A DNA stretch of 64,000 nucleotides from DATAFF01 sp044870245 (GCA_044870245.1 JBIOYR010000050.1:1-64000), one strand, 5' to 3'. Positions 24,928 through 33,737 are shown, numbered from the stretch's first letter. Notes: generated by a model from the letters alone, not told the origin. Made by a program: numbers and translations.

Positions 24928-25707
24928 ACGGCAGAATCGCTGACCCCGGTCGTACCGGCCCTGAGTGTCGAGAATGTAAGCCACGCCTATGGGCCGCGGG
25001 TCGCCCTTGACGATGTCTCCTTCACGGTGCCCTGCGGCAGCTTCACCGTGCTGCTGGGCTTGAATGGTGCCGGAAAGTCCACCCTGTTCTCCCTGGTCAC
25101 CCGGCTCTACAACATCAGGCAGGGAGCCATCCGGGTTCTCGGCCATGAGCTTCAGCGCGAGCCGGGGGAGGCGCTGCGTCGCCTGGGCGTCGTGTTCCAG
25201 GCGCGCACTCTCGATCTCGATCTCAGTGTGATCCAAAACCTCGCCTATCACGCGGCGCTGCACGGCATTTCGGGGCGCGAAGCGAAGCGGCTCGCTGCCG
25301 AGGCGCTGGCCCGCCTCGATCTCGAGGGCAAGATGCGCGACAAGGTGCGCTCGCTGTCCGGTGGACAGATGCGCCGGGTGGAGATCGCCCGCGCCCTGCT
25401 GCACCAGCCGAAGCTGCTCCTGCTCGACGAGGCGACCGTCGGCCTCGACATCCGCTCGCGCGCCGACATGGTCCGCCATGTCCGCCGGCTGGTCACCGAG
25501 GAGAATTCGGGCGTGCTGTGGGCCACCCATCTGATCGACGAGGTGGGACCCGAGGACGACGTCGTCGTGCTCCATCATGGCAAGGTTCTCGCCAAGGGCC
25601 GGGTGGAGCAGGTGGTTGCCGATGTCGGCGCCGAGGACATCCGCTCGGCCTTCGCCACCCTGACCGGCGCCGGCGCACCGCGCACCGCGTCAGGGGTCGC
25701 GGCATGA
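24928..25707 (+). CDS. ABC transporter ATP-binding protein (PQQ-associated), apparent ACG start
   Basis: From 24928 the frame encodes TAESLTPVVPALSVENVSHAYG, the normal N-terminal strand of this ATPase family, then Walker A LGLNGAGKST, Q-loop VVFQAR, signature LSGGQMRRVEIARAL, Walker B LLLLDEAT and the switch histidine WATHLID (259 residues). No ATG, GTG or TTG exists in frame before 25027, where Walker A is nearly reached. A GGGAGG sequence at 24917-24922 sits 5 bases before an ACG codon at 24928-24930 exactly where homologues begin. The gene either starts at ACG or has lost its ATG by mutation. A GTG at 25027 would give a clipped protein. It overlaps the permease as ATGA. Confidence 0.85.
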   Translation, partial: TAESLTPVVPALSVENVSHAYGPRVALDDVSFTVPCGSFTVLLGLNGAGKSTLFSLVTRLYNIRQGAIRVLGHELQREPGEALRRLGVVFQARTLDLDLSVIQNLAYHAALHGISGREAKRLAAEALARLDLEGKMRDKVRSLSGGQMRRVEIARALLHQPKLLLLDEATVGLDIRSRADMVRHVRRLVTEENSGVLWATHLIDEVGPEDDVVVLHHGKVLAKGRVEQVVADVGAEDIRSAFATLTGAGAPRTASGVAA

Positions 25708-26573
25708 CGGCGGTCGCCGAGGACAAGGGGCCCGCCGAGCGACGCGGCTTCACGCTCGCGCAATATGCGATCTGCATGGCCGGGATCGTGTGGCGCGAAG
25801 GCCTGCGGTTCCTCCATCAACGCGAACGGTTCATCTCGGCGCTGGTGCGGCCGCTGCTCTGGCTCTTCATTTTCGCCGCCGGCTTCCGCCAGGTGCTCGG
25901 CGTGTCGATCATTCCGCCCTACAAGACCTATGTTCTCTACGAGGTCTATATCACCCCCGGGCTGCTCGGCATGATCCAGCTCTTCAATGGCATGCAGTCG
26001 TCGCTGTCGATGGTCTACGACCGCGAGATGGGAAATATGCGCACATTGCTGGTGAGCCCGCTGCCGAGGTGGTACCTGCTGGTCTCCAAGCTCGTCGCCG
26101 GGGTCGCCGTCGGAATTCTGCAGGTGTATGTGTTTCTGGCGGTGGCGTGGTTCTGGGAGGTGCGGCCGCCGCCGATGGGTTATCTCTATATCCTGCCGGC
26201 GCTCATCCTCACCGGCCTGATGCTCGGCTCGGTGGGGCTGCTGCTGTCGTCGCTCATCAAGCAGCTCGAGAATTTCGCGGGGGTGATGAATTTCGTGATC
26301 TTCCCGCTGTTCTTTGCCTCATCGGCGCTCTATCCGCTGTGGCGGGTTCGCGAGTCGAGCCCGCTGCTGTACAAGATCTGCCTGTTCAACCCTTTCACCC
26401 ATGCCGTCGAGCTGATCCGCTTCGCGATGTATGGCCAGGTCAACTACCAGGCCCTTGCCGTGGTGGTCGGCTGCGCCGCGCTGTTTCTTTCGGCGGCCAT
26501 TCTTGCCTATGACCCGACCCGCGGCTTCATCGCCCGCCGCGGCGGGCCGGGCGGAGGAGGGGAATCGCAATGA
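25704..26573 (+). CDS. ABC-2 type transporter permease (PQQ-associated)
   Basis: A 289-residue membrane protein from the ATG at 25704 (MTAVAEDKGPAERRG), coupled to the ATPase stop. It has about six hydrophobic segments (ALVRPLLWLFIFAAGF, LVAGVAVGILQVYVFLAVAWF, LILTGLMLGSVGLLLSSLI, VMNFVIFPLFFASSALYPLW, ALAVVVGCAALFLSAAIL) and the ABC-2 motif RTLLVSPLPRW. It fits the permease of the PQQ-dependent alcohol dehydrogenase ABC set. Substrate and direction are unknown; ABC-2 families are usually exporters. Confidence 0.9.
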   Translation: MTAVAEDKGPAERRGFTLAQYAICMAGIVWREGLRFLHQRERFISALVRPLLWLFIFAAGFRQVLGVSIIPPYKTYVLYEVYITPGLLGMIQLFNGMQSSLSMVYDREMGNMRTLLVSPLPRWYLLVSKLVAGVAVGILQVYVFLAVAWFWEVRPPPMGYLYILPALILTGLMLGSVGLLLSSLIKQLENFAGVMNFVIFPLFFASSALYPLWRVRESSPLLYKICLFNPFTHAVELIRFAMYGQVNYQALAVVVGCAALFLSAAILAYDPTRGFIARRGGPGGGGESQ

Positions 26574-27193
26574 TCTGCCGCATCACTGCAGTGCTCGTTT
26601 CATCCCTGCTGCTGGCGGCGCCGTCGCTCGCGGCAAGCACCGAGCCCGGATCGACATGGCCCTGCGTGCAGCGCAAGGTCGCCGAGGTGTCGCTCGCCAG
26701 CATCTGGCAGCGCGGCGATCTGCCCGACAGCGCCCGCCAGCTCGCCACTGATCCGGCGGTCCAGGCGCTGGCCGAGAAGCTCGCGGCGCGGCGGACGCCA
26801 ATGGACGAGGCCGATGCCGAGATCAAGGCGTTCGCGAGAGAGGCGGGCGCCAATCGCGATGCGATGCTGCAGGGGCTGTTCCTCGCGCTGTTCGACCGGA
26901 TGAAGAGCGAGCGCAGCGAGGTCATGGCCGGGATCGAGCGCTATGGCCGCCACCAGATCGATCTCGCCGCCAAGGTCAAGGCCGAGCAGCAGGAGCTCGA
27001 CCGCATGCGCAGCGATCCCAAGGCCGACCAGACCAAGCTCGCCAGCGCCAATGACCAGCATGTCTGGAACCTCAGGGTGTTCGAGGAGCGCCAGAAATCG
27101 CTGAGCTTCGTCTGCGAGGTGCCGACCATCATCGAGCGGCGGCTGTTCTCGCTTGCGCGACTGATCCAGGGGGAGCTGGGGAAGGGGCAGTAG
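26570..27193 (+). CDS. Secreted hypothetical protein closing the PQQ-ABC operon
   Basis: A 207-residue protein with a clear signal peptide (MICRITAVLVSSLLLAAPSLAAS), then a WPCVQRKVAEVSLASIWQRGDL segment and a long helical region with ERYGRHQIDLAAKVKAEQQELDRMR that may form a coiled coil. It overlaps the permease gene by 4 bp, so it belongs to the operon. I do not recognise a characterised family. Two cysteines (WPC and SFVCEVP) could form a periplasmic disulphide. A short heptamer repeat begins at its stop codon. Confidence 0.75.
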   Translation: MICRITAVLVSSLLLAAPSLAASTEPGSTWPCVQRKVAEVSLASIWQRGDLPDSARQLATDPAVQALAEKLAARRTPMDEADAEIKAFAREAGANRDAMLQGLFLALFDRMKSERSEVMAGIERYGRHQIDLAAKVKAEQQELDRMRSDPKADQTKLASANDQHVWNLRVFEERQKSLSFVCEVPTIIERRLFSLARLIQGELGKGQ

Positions 27194-27222
27194 TAGGCAG
27201 TAGGCAGTAGGCAGGCAGTGGG
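27191..27222. repeat. Tandem TAGGCAG heptamer repeat after a stop codon
   Basis: Starting with the stop codon itself, the sequence TAGTAGGCAGTAGGCAGTAG continues with GCAGGCAGTGG, about four units of a 7-bp repeat. Related TAGGCAGT runs occur near 45958, 46813 and (as GGCAGGCAGCAGG) 59303. Confidence 0.65.
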
Positions 27223-27264
27223 GAAGAGCACCGCTCACAGTCTATTGCGCAATGTCCACTGCCA

Positions 27265-27552
27265 TCATTGCCGGGATCGCTGCCAGACCCAATAGGCAGC
27301 GACGATGATCAGCGAGCCTATGAAGGCGGCAACAATGTCCCGCAGCGAGATCGTTACCTGATCCAGGGCCGGGAACAGCCCGAACAGGCGGAACAGGAAG
27401 CCGCCGACGAGGGCACCGGCGAGGCCCACGACCACGTTCCGTCCCACACCGAAGCCCCGGCGCTCCCAGGTCATCGCGAAGCCGGCAAGGCTCCCGCCGA
27501 TCAGGCCAACAACGATCCAGACGATGACTTGAGCAAGTGTCGGCATCTCCAT
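27265..27552 (-). CDS. GlsB/YeaQ/YmgE family (transglycosylase-associated) membrane protein
   Basis: A 95-residue protein from the ATG at 27552 (MEMPTLAQVIVWIVVGLIGG), preceded by GAGAGGA. It has three hydrophobic stretches and the family pattern of glycine-rich helices: IGGSLAGFAM, GRNVVVGLAGALVGGFLFRLFG and DIVAAFIGSLIIVAAYWVW. The family is widespread, linked loosely to stress, with no proven activity. The longer frame to 27618 adds an unlikely basic leader. Confidence 0.85.
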   Translation of the reverse strand: MEMPTLAQVIVWIVVGLIGGSLAGFAMTWERRGFGVGRNVVVGLAGALVGGFLFRLFGLFPALDQVTISLRDIVAAFIGSLIIVAAYWVWQRSRQ

Positions 27553-27677
27553 CGTGAAATCCTCTCGCGCGCAGCGCTGAGTTCCGCGCAGCCCTGCAGC
27601 ACAATACTGCGTTGACATGGATCAATGAAGGCCCGATCGCCGCGTTCGAGAATCTTCCGTCCATCGTGGAGGAAACA

Positions 27678-27920
27678 ATGATCAGAATGGTAGCGCTTGC
27701 TTTCTCGTTGGCGGTCGCGAGCTCGGCGCAGGCCATGCCCGTGCCGCCGCCGCTGCACGCCCCGGACGGCATGATCGTCCAAGCACGCCAGGCCTGCGGC
27801 GTCGGTTTTCAACGCCGCGCGGGCGTTTGCGTGCGCAACACCACCGTTCGCCAGACCCGCCGCGCGGTCCGCCGGTGTGCCAGGTGGAACGGCGGCGTTT
27901 GCGTTCGCTGGTACCGATAA
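27678..27920 (+). CDS. Small basic secreted protein
   Basis: An 80-residue protein with GGAGGAAAC before the ATG at 27678. Its signal peptide ends near SSAQAMP. The mature part is short and Arg-rich, with four cysteines in ACGVGFQRRAGVCVRN and RRCARWNGGVCVRWYR. Small Cys- and Arg-rich exported proteins of this type are common in Rhizobiales and uncharacterised. Divergent from the GlsB-like gene. Confidence 0.6.
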   Translation: MIRMVALAFSLAVASSAQAMPVPPPLHAPDGMIVQARQACGVGFQRRAGVCVRNTTVRQTRRAVRRCARWNGGVCVRWYR

Positions 27921-27965
27921 GAGAGTCAGTCGGCAGCAGACACCACCGCCCCATTCGCCTAACGC

Positions 27966-28739
27966 CTATTCCTTGCCCTTCAGCCGTTCGGCGAGGCGCG
28001 ACGCCGCTTCCTGCCACGCTTCGAAAGCGTGCTCGCGGCGGAGATCCTCGAGGCCCGAGAGGGTGAAGGAGCGCGGGGTGGCAAGCTCGGCGAGGAGCTG
28101 CGCCGGCGAGGCGTCCGTCCGTTCACGAATGATCGTCGCAGCGGCCCTGGTCATCTGCGCCACCAGGAGCCGCGCGGCGACCGGATCGATTCCCTGGGAC
28201 TCGGTCCAGCCGATCATCTGGGCAACGAGCTCGTGGACCCAGCCGAAATAGCAGGCGATCACCGAGGCCGGGGTGAATTGCCTTTCGTCGGCGAGCGCGA
28301 TCACCGGGCCGCATGGCTCGAGCAGAGCGCGGCATGTGGCGTCGTCCGGGAAGAGCAGCGTCGGGCTCTCGCCATAGGTGGCGGCAACGACCGGCATCGC
28401 CATGATCAGCCGTGCCGGCTCGACCACCGGCCGAAGCGCCGTGGCGGACACGCCGGCACAGAAGCTCAGCACGATCTGGTCGGGGCGGAACGAGAGCGGC
28501 TGCATCGCTTCGACGGCGTGGAACGGCCGAACGGCCAGGATGACCAGCGCGCTTCGATCGACGATGGCCTGGTTCGACTCGACGATCTCGAGATCGAAGC
28601 GGCGGCCCAAGTCGGCAGCGATCTCGCGATTGCGCGCCGACAGCAGGAAAGTGGCGTCGGCCTTCATCAGGGCCGGCAGCATATGCTGGATCAAATGACC
28701 GACGCCGATGATGCCGCAGCTGATCGTCCGTGCACGCAT
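27966..28739 (-). CDS. ProC-like NAD(P)-dependent reductase
   Basis: A 257-residue protein with an N-terminal Rossmann motif (CGIIGVGHLIQHML), then VILAVRPFHAVEAM, LSFCAGVSA and MPVVAATYGES, which parallels pyrroline-5-carboxylate reductase (PNTP region MPV). The C-terminal half is helical, with AARLLVAQMTRAAATII. Position in a cluster with a DapA-like aldolase, a racemase-like protein and two oxidoreductases suggests a catabolic imine reductase rather than housekeeping ProC. Its start lies 15 bp after the DapA-like stop. Confidence 0.75.
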   Translation of the reverse strand: MRARTISCGIIGVGHLIQHMLPALMKADATFLLSARNREIAADLGRRFDLEIVESNQAIVDRSALVILAVRPFHAVEAMQPLSFRPDQIVLSFCAGVSATALRPVVEPARLIMAMPVVAATYGESPTLLFPDDATCRALLEPCGPVIALADERQFTPASVIACYFGWVHELVAQMIGWTESQGIDPVAARLLVAQMTRAAATIIRERTDASPAQLLAELATPRSFTLSGLEDLRREHAFEAWQEAASRLAERLKGKE

Positions 28740-28754
28740 TTCGAGTCGCCGATC

Positions 28755-29705
28755 TCAACCGGCCTGCTTGCGCAGCGTCCTTGCCGTGGGCCCGCGATAG
28801 CCGTAGCGCTCGTCGAGGCCAAGGGCAGCGACGATGTTGAGACCGGTCGCGAGCGCACGGTCATCGAGCCCGGTCAGCGGTCGCCGCAGATCGCCGGCGG
28901 GCATTCCGAGCGCCCGCATCAATGATTTGACGGCGACCGGATTGACGGCCGAGTAGGTGAAGTGGAGCAGCGGAAGCAGGCGCAGATAGGCATCGCGGAA
29001 GGCCTGCGCCTGGCCTTCGCCCGTCCAGGGCTGCGACATCAGAGCCATCTCGGCCGGCGCCAGATTGCCCGTCATGTTCGCCGTTCCGTGGCCGCCCAGC
29101 GCCATGGTCGGCACGACGAGCCCGAGATTGGGGCTATCGCAGCACATGACCGATACATCAGGTCGTGCCGCCAGGATCTGGGCGACCTGCGCGACGCGGG
29201 TGGTCGATTCCTTGTGAACCACGAAATTGGGGTGCTTGAAGAGGCGCAGCAAAGCGTCGGCCGGAAGGTCGGTCTTGACCCGCGGCGGGTTGTTGTAGAC
29301 CCCGAGGGGGAGATCGGTGGCGTCGGCGACGTCCAGGAAGTAGCGCTCGATATCGGGCTCGCTGGCGGCGATGTAGGACGGGGCAGCGAGGATCGCACCA
29401 TCGGCCCCTTCGCTGCGTGCGAACCTCACCATCGCGATGGTCTCGGCGGTGTTGTTGGCGGTGCAGCCGTAGAAGAACCTCATGTCGCCGCGCCGCATCT
29501 TCACCGTCTGGCGAATGACGTCATGGCGCTCGTCGCGCGACAGAAGGCTGACCTCGCCGGTCGAGCCGAGGATGAGCACTGCGGACGTTCCATGCTTCTC
29601 CTGAAAGGCGAGATTGGTGCGGAACCCTTCAAAGTCGACGGTTCCGTCCCGGTTGAACGGGGTGATGACGGCGACGAAGGAGCATTCGATGCGGGTCTTT
29701 GCCAT
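28755..29705 (-). CDS. Dihydrodipicolinate synthase/N-acetylneuraminate lyase family protein
   Basis: A 316-residue class I aldolase-type TIM barrel. Features are AVITPFNRDGTVDFEGF, LGSTGEVSLLSRDER (pyruvate-binding GSTGE), the YNNPP tyrosine, and FVVHKESTT with the Schiff-base lysine. It is slightly longer than DapA and lies outside a lysine operon, so it is probably a catabolic lyase for a keto-sugar acid or hydroxyproline-type substrate. Its neighbours are a racemase-like protein upstream and a ProC-like reductase downstream, which would suit amino or keto acid breakdown. Substrate unknown. Confidence 0.85.
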   Translation of the reverse strand: MAKTRIECSFVAVITPFNRDGTVDFEGFRTNLAFQEKHGTSAVLILGSTGEVSLLSRDERHDVIRQTVKMRRGDMRFFYGCTANNTAETIAMVRFARSEGADGAILAAPSYIAASEPDIERYFLDVADATDLPLGVYNNPPRVKTDLPADALLRLFKHPNFVVHKESTTRVAQVAQILAARPDVSVMCCDSPNLGLVVPTMALGGHGTANMTGNLAPAEMALMSQPWTGEGQAQAFRDAYLRLLPLLHFTYSAVNPVAVKSLMRALGMPAGDLRRPLTGLDDRALATGLNIVAALGLDERYGYRGPTARTLRKQAG

Positions 29706-29729
29706 GAGCCATGGATCCTTGGGGTTGAT

Positions 29730-30422
29730 TCACCTGCCGTACTCGGCCGGTGCAATCGCCGAACGCAGCCAGTTGATCAGTGTGACAATATCGAAAACCG
29801 GAAGCTTGAAGCGGCGGGCAAGGGAAGCCGAGAAGGTTGGAAGATTGGCGCATTCGAGCACCAGCGCGCCGACCTCCGGATGGTGGCCGAGAAATCTCGC
29901 CACCACCTCCTCGATCTCGCGGGCGAGCGCATCGTGCTCGGGCATATCGGAGCGGCGAATATAGCCATGGAAGCGTCCGTCAGGCGGCAACCCGGCGATC
30001 GGGGTGTCGGCCGCAGCACCGGCAGCGGCAAGAATGTCGGGCGTAAGCCGCGCCTGGTCGAAAGTAACGATGCCGGCGCGCCGCCCCGGCGGCAGAAGGC
30101 GCTCGATGCTCGGCACCTGCAGCAGCGAGGAGGTGGCGACAGGGACATCGAGGCTCGCCGCCATGGTCCGCTGATGGACCGCCAGGAAGCCGCAGGTGGT
30201 GGTGATCGCATCGACGCGATCGCGCTCGATCATCTCGCGGGCGGCGGCGATGAAGGCGCTCTCCAGACCGCGTGCGCCGTGGTCGACGACGGCCGAAACG
30301 CTCGCCCCCTTGACCACGCCGATGCGGACCGGAAACGGCCAGGTTGCCGGGTTGCCGGCATCGCCCGGCAGCCGGGCGAATTGGGTGTCGAGCATCAAAA
30401 TGCCAGTCGGCCCGCCATGCAT
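29730..30422 (-). CDS. Aspartate/glutamate racemase family protein
   Basis: A 230-residue protein from the ATG at 30422 (MHGGPTGILMLDTQFARLPGD); a farther ATG at 30497 would overlap the GMC oxidoreductase start and adds a non-conserved leader. It has the two catalytic-type cysteines of the Asp/Glu/hydantoin racemase fold, in AITTTCGFLAVHQ and LVLECANLPTF, plus GIVTFD. It is first in a minus-strand operon with the DapA-like and ProC-like genes. Exact substrate cannot be read. Confidence 0.82.
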   Translation of the reverse strand: MHGGPTGILMLDTQFARLPGDAGNPATWPFPVRIGVVKGASVSAVVDHGARGLESAFIAAAREMIERDRVDAITTTCGFLAVHQRTMAASLDVPVATSSLLQVPSIERLLPPGRRAGIVTFDQARLTPDILAAAGAAADTPIAGLPPDGRFHGYIRRSDMPEHDALAREIEEVVARFLGHHPEVGALVLECANLPTFSASLARRFKLPVFDIVTLINWLRSAIAPAEYGR

Positions 30423-30495
30423 GTCGATCGCCTGTGCTTGACCTGAAATCGGCCCTGAACCTACCGTCTTCGCGCTCGCGATTGAAGAGGGGTGC

Positions 30496-32211
30496 ATGAC
30501 GATCGAATGCGACTATGTGATTGTGGGTGGCGGCTCGGCGGGGTGCGTTCTTGCCAATCGGCTGAGCGCCGATGGCGGGTCCAAGGTGGTGCTGGTCGAG
30601 GCGGGACGCGACACGCCGCCGGGCCGGGTCGAGCCGGAGATCCTCGACAGCTATCCGCGCATTGCCTATTTCAACCCGCGGAACATCTGGGCCGATCTCA
30701 GGGTGAGCCTGACGCCGGTGCCGCATAATGCGCCCGAAACGGCGGCGCCGACGCGGCGCTACGAGCAGGCGCGGCTGATGGGCGGAGGCTCCAGCCTCAA
30801 CGACATGCAGGCCAATCGCGGCACGCCGGACGACTATGACGAGTGGGCGGCGTCGGGTGTCCAAGGTTGGAGCTGGCAGGACGTCCTCCCCTACTTCATC
30901 CGGATGGAGCGCGATCTCGATTTCGCAGGCCCCATGCATGGGAGCGCCGGGCCGCTCCCCATCCGGCGCATAGGTGCGCAGGTGTGGCCGGGCTTCTCGC
31001 GGGCAGCGGCGGCGGCCTGCGCGGAGATCGGCTTTACCGAGATTGCCGACCAGAATAGCGAGTTTGGCCAGGGCTATTTCCCGGTGGCGATCTCCAATGT
31101 GAACGACCAGCGGGTATCATCGGCCATCGCCTATCTCGACGAGGAAACCCGCCGGCGCGACAATCTGAGGATTCTCGCGCACAGCCAGGTCACCCATCTC
31201 CTGTTCGACGGGCTCGAGGCCACCGGTGTGCGGGTGATGCGGCGCGGAGAGGCCGAGACGATCGCGGCACGCGAGACCATCCTCGCTGCCGGTGCGCTGC
31301 ACTCGCCGGCCTTTCTGCTGCGCGCCGGGATCGGACCGGCCGAAGAGCTCAGCCGCCTCGGCATCGCGCCATTGGTCGACCGCGAAGGCGTTGGGAAGAA
31401 TTTGCAGGAGCATCCGACCATCTCGATCTCGACCGTGATGACCGAGGCGGCGCGGCTGCCCAGCTCGCTCAGGCGGCACATCCATCTCGGTCTTCGCTAT
31501 TCATCGGGACTGTCCGATGCGCTGCCTTGCGACATGTATCTCGTGGCGATGGCGAAGACCGGCTGGCATCCGGTCGGCGAGCAGATCGGCGCGCTGATGA
31601 CATGGGTCAACAAGCCCTATTCGCGCGGCCGCGTCGGGCTCAGAACGGCATCGCCGTTCGACGAGCCGGAAGTTCAATTCGCGCTTCTCGCCGATGAGCG
31701 GGACTATGAAAGGCTGCGGTCGGGATTTCTGTTGATCGCGCGGCTCTATGCAACCAGCGCAATGCAGGGTATCGCCCACTGCCCATTTCCGACGAGCTAC
31801 AGCGAAAGGCTGCGCGATCTTGGAATCGTCAGCACCAAGAATTTGGTGCTGACGACGATTCTCTCACGTTTGCTCGATGGTCCGGAATGGCTGCGGCGCC
31901 GGCTGATCGACGGGCTGGTCACCGAGGATCTGCCGCTGGCCGAGCTCCTGCGCGACAACCTTGCGCTGGAACAGTTCATTCGCTCCAAGGTTCACGGGGT
32001 TTGGCACGCCAGCGGCACCTGCCGCATGGGTGCGGCAAGCGATCCGGAGGCAGTCGTCGACCCGCATGGCGGCGTCATTGGTGTCCGGGGCTTGCGCGTC
32101 GTCGATGCATCGGTCATTCCCTGGATCCCGCGGGCGAACACCAATCTCCCCACCATGATGGTCGCCGAGAAGATGAGCGATCACATCCTGGCGGGCAGAA
32201 AGCACGCATAG
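30496..32211 (+). CDS. GMC family FAD-dependent oxidoreductase (choline/alcohol dehydrogenase-like)
   Basis: A 571-residue flavoprotein. The N-terminal FAD site is DYVIVGGGSAGCVLANRLS with VVLVEAG. The GMC signature regions are RLMGGGSSLNDMQANRGTPDDYD and ETILAAGALHSPAFLLRAGIG. The C-terminal active-site segment is HGVWHASGTCRMG with NTNLPTMMVAEKM. Such enzymes oxidise primary alcohols, choline or polyethylene glycol. It is divergent from the racemase-like gene and 10 bp upstream of an aldo/keto reductase, forming a two-gene operon. Confidence 0.92.
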   Translation: MTIECDYVIVGGGSAGCVLANRLSADGGSKVVLVEAGRDTPPGRVEPEILDSYPRIAYFNPRNIWADLRVSLTPVPHNAPETAAPTRRYEQARLMGGGSSLNDMQANRGTPDDYDEWAASGVQGWSWQDVLPYFIRMERDLDFAGPMHGSAGPLPIRRIGAQVWPGFSRAAAAACAEIGFTEIADQNSEFGQGYFPVAISNVNDQRVSSAIAYLDEETRRRDNLRILAHSQVTHLLFDGLEATGVRVMRRGEAETIAARETILAAGALHSPAFLLRAGIGPAEELSRLGIAPLVDREGVGKNLQEHPTISISTVMTEAARLPSSLRRHIHLGLRYSSGLSDALPCDMYLVAMAKTGWHPVGEQIGALMTWVNKPYSRGRVGLRTASPFDEPEVQFALLADERDYERLRSGFLLIARLYATSAMQGIAHCPFPTSYSERLRDLGIVSTKNLVLTTILSRLLDGPEWLRRRLIDGLVTEDLPLAELLRDNLALEQFIRSKVHGVWHASGTCRMGAASDPEAVVDPHGGVIGVRGLRVVDASVIPWIPRANTNLPTMMVAEKMSDHILAGRKHA

Positions 32212-32221
32212 GAGATCTCAT

Positions 32222-33208
32222 ATGAAAAAGCGCAAGCTCGGCAAGCAAGGTCTCGCAGTTTCGGCGTTGGGCCTCGGCTGCATGGGCATGTCGGACTTCT
32301 ATTCTGGTCGCGACGATGCCGAGTCGGTGGCGACCCTCAATCGCACGCTCGATCTCGGCGTTGACTTCCTCGATACCGCCGACATGTATGGCGTCGGCCG
32401 CAACGAGGAACTGGTCGGACGGGTCGTGCGCGAGCGGCGCGACGAGGTGGTGCTCGCCACCAAGTTCGGCAATGTGCGGGCGCCGGACGGCACGCCCAAA
32501 GGCATCAATGGGCGGCCCGACTATGTGCATTCGGCCTGCGAGGCGAGCCTCAAGCGGCTCGGCCTCGAGGTGATCGACCTCTATTACCAGCACCGCGTCG
32601 ATCCGGCGGTGCCGATCGAGGATACGGTCGGCGCCATGGCCGAGCTAGTGCGCCAGGGCAAGGTCCGCTATCTCGGACTGTCTGAGGCCGCCCCTGCCAC
32701 CATCCGTCGTGCCCATGCGGTTCATCCGATCACGGCGCTTCAGACCGAATATTCGCTGTGGAGCCGGGATCCGGAGGACGAGATTCTGCCGACCGTGCGG
32801 GCGCTCGGCATCGGCTTCGTTCCCTACAGCCCGCTCGGCCGCGGCTTTCTCACCGGCGAGATCAAATCGACCGACGAACTGGCAAGCAACGATTTCCGCC
32901 GCAACATTCCGCGGTTTCAGGGCGATGCGTTTCGGAAGAATCTCGATCTCGTGGAGGAGATCCGGGAGTTGGCGCGGGCCAAGGACTGCACGTCGGCGCA
33001 ACTGGCGCTTGCCTGGGTGCTGGCGCAGGGCGACGACATCGTGCCGATCCCCGGCACCAGACGTCGCAAATATCTCGAGGACAATCTCGGCGCGCTCGAT
33101 GTCGAGCTCGATGCCGATGATCTCGCGCGCATCAACCGGGCGCTGCCAAAGGGGGCGGCGACGGGTGCGCGCTATGCGGCGCCGCAGATGGCGGCGGTCA
33201 ATCGATAG
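32222..33208 (+). CDS. Aldo/keto reductase
   Basis: A 328-residue AKR barrel: LGLGCMGMSDFYSG, the catalytic pattern FLDTADMYGVGRNEEL (Asp, Tyr), VVLATKFGN (Lys), YYQHRVDPAVPIEDT (His), the NADPH-site IPGTRRRKYLEDN, and an ALAWVLAQG helix. It resembles YakC/Tas-type general reductases. Start ATG at 32222 follows AGGAGATCTCAT. Cotranscribed with the GMC oxidoreductase, so both may act on the same alcohol/aldehyde. Confidence 0.92.
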   Translation: MKKRKLGKQGLAVSALGLGCMGMSDFYSGRDDAESVATLNRTLDLGVDFLDTADMYGVGRNEELVGRVVRERRDEVVLATKFGNVRAPDGTPKGINGRPDYVHSACEASLKRLGLEVIDLYYQHRVDPAVPIEDTVGAMAELVRQGKVRYLGLSEAAPATIRRAHAVHPITALQTEYSLWSRDPEDEILPTVRALGIGFVPYSPLGRGFLTGEIKSTDELASNDFRRNIPRFQGDAFRKNLDLVEEIRELARAKDCTSAQLALAWVLAQGDDIVPIPGTRRRKYLEDNLGALDVELDADDLARINRALPKGAATGARYAAPQMAAVNR

Positions 33209-33228
33209 CGGTGAAAAGGAGGATTCGC

Positions 33229-33735
33229 ATGTCACGCCACATTCTCTTCTGCCTGGGATTGATCCTGGCAGGTGCGACTTCGACGGCGCAGGCCGCCGAC
33301 TCCGCCAAGGCCGATATCCGCTCGGCGGATGGAAAGGTGATCGGCAGTGCCACTCTTTCCGATACGCCGAAGGGTGTCCTGGTCACGGTTTCTCTGAAGG
33401 GAGCGCCCGAGGGCGTTCACGCCTTCCATGTCCATGAGGTCGGCAAGTGCGAGCCGCCCTTCAAATCGGCCGGCGCGCATTTCAATCCCGACCACAAGAA
33501 GCACGGCTTCGTTGCCGCGGGCCCGCATGCCGGCGACATGCCCAATCTGCACATTCCGGCAGATGGCGGTCTCGAGCAGGAGGTGCTCAATCCGAACCTC
33601 TCGCTCGCCGGCATGCTCGACAGCGACGGGTCGGCAGTGATCCTGCATGCCAAGGCGGACGACTACAAGAGCGATCCCGCCGGCAATGCCGGTGACCGGG
33701 TGGCCTGCGGCGTCGTCGAGAAGGCCAGTCCGTGA
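33229..33735 (+). CDS. sodC: Periplasmic Cu,Zn superoxide dismutase
   Basis: A 168-residue protein from the ATG at 33229 (AGGAGGATTCGC before it). The signal peptide ends around TAQAADS. Metal ligands are visible: HAFHVHEVG, AGAHFNPDHKKHG, GPHAGDMPN and the last Cu histidine in VILHAKADDY. The disulphide cysteines are in GKCEPPF and RVACGV. It dismutates superoxide in the periplasm. It is convergent with the following hypothetical gene. Confidence 0.95.
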   Translation: MSRHILFCLGLILAGATSTAQAADSAKADIRSADGKVIGSATLSDTPKGVLVTVSLKGAPEGVHAFHVHEVGKCEPPFKSAGAHFNPDHKKHGFVAAGPHAGDMPNLHIPADGGLEQEVLNPNLSLAGMLDSDGSAVILHAKADDYKSDPAGNAGDRVACGVVEKASP

Positions 33736-33737
33736 GT

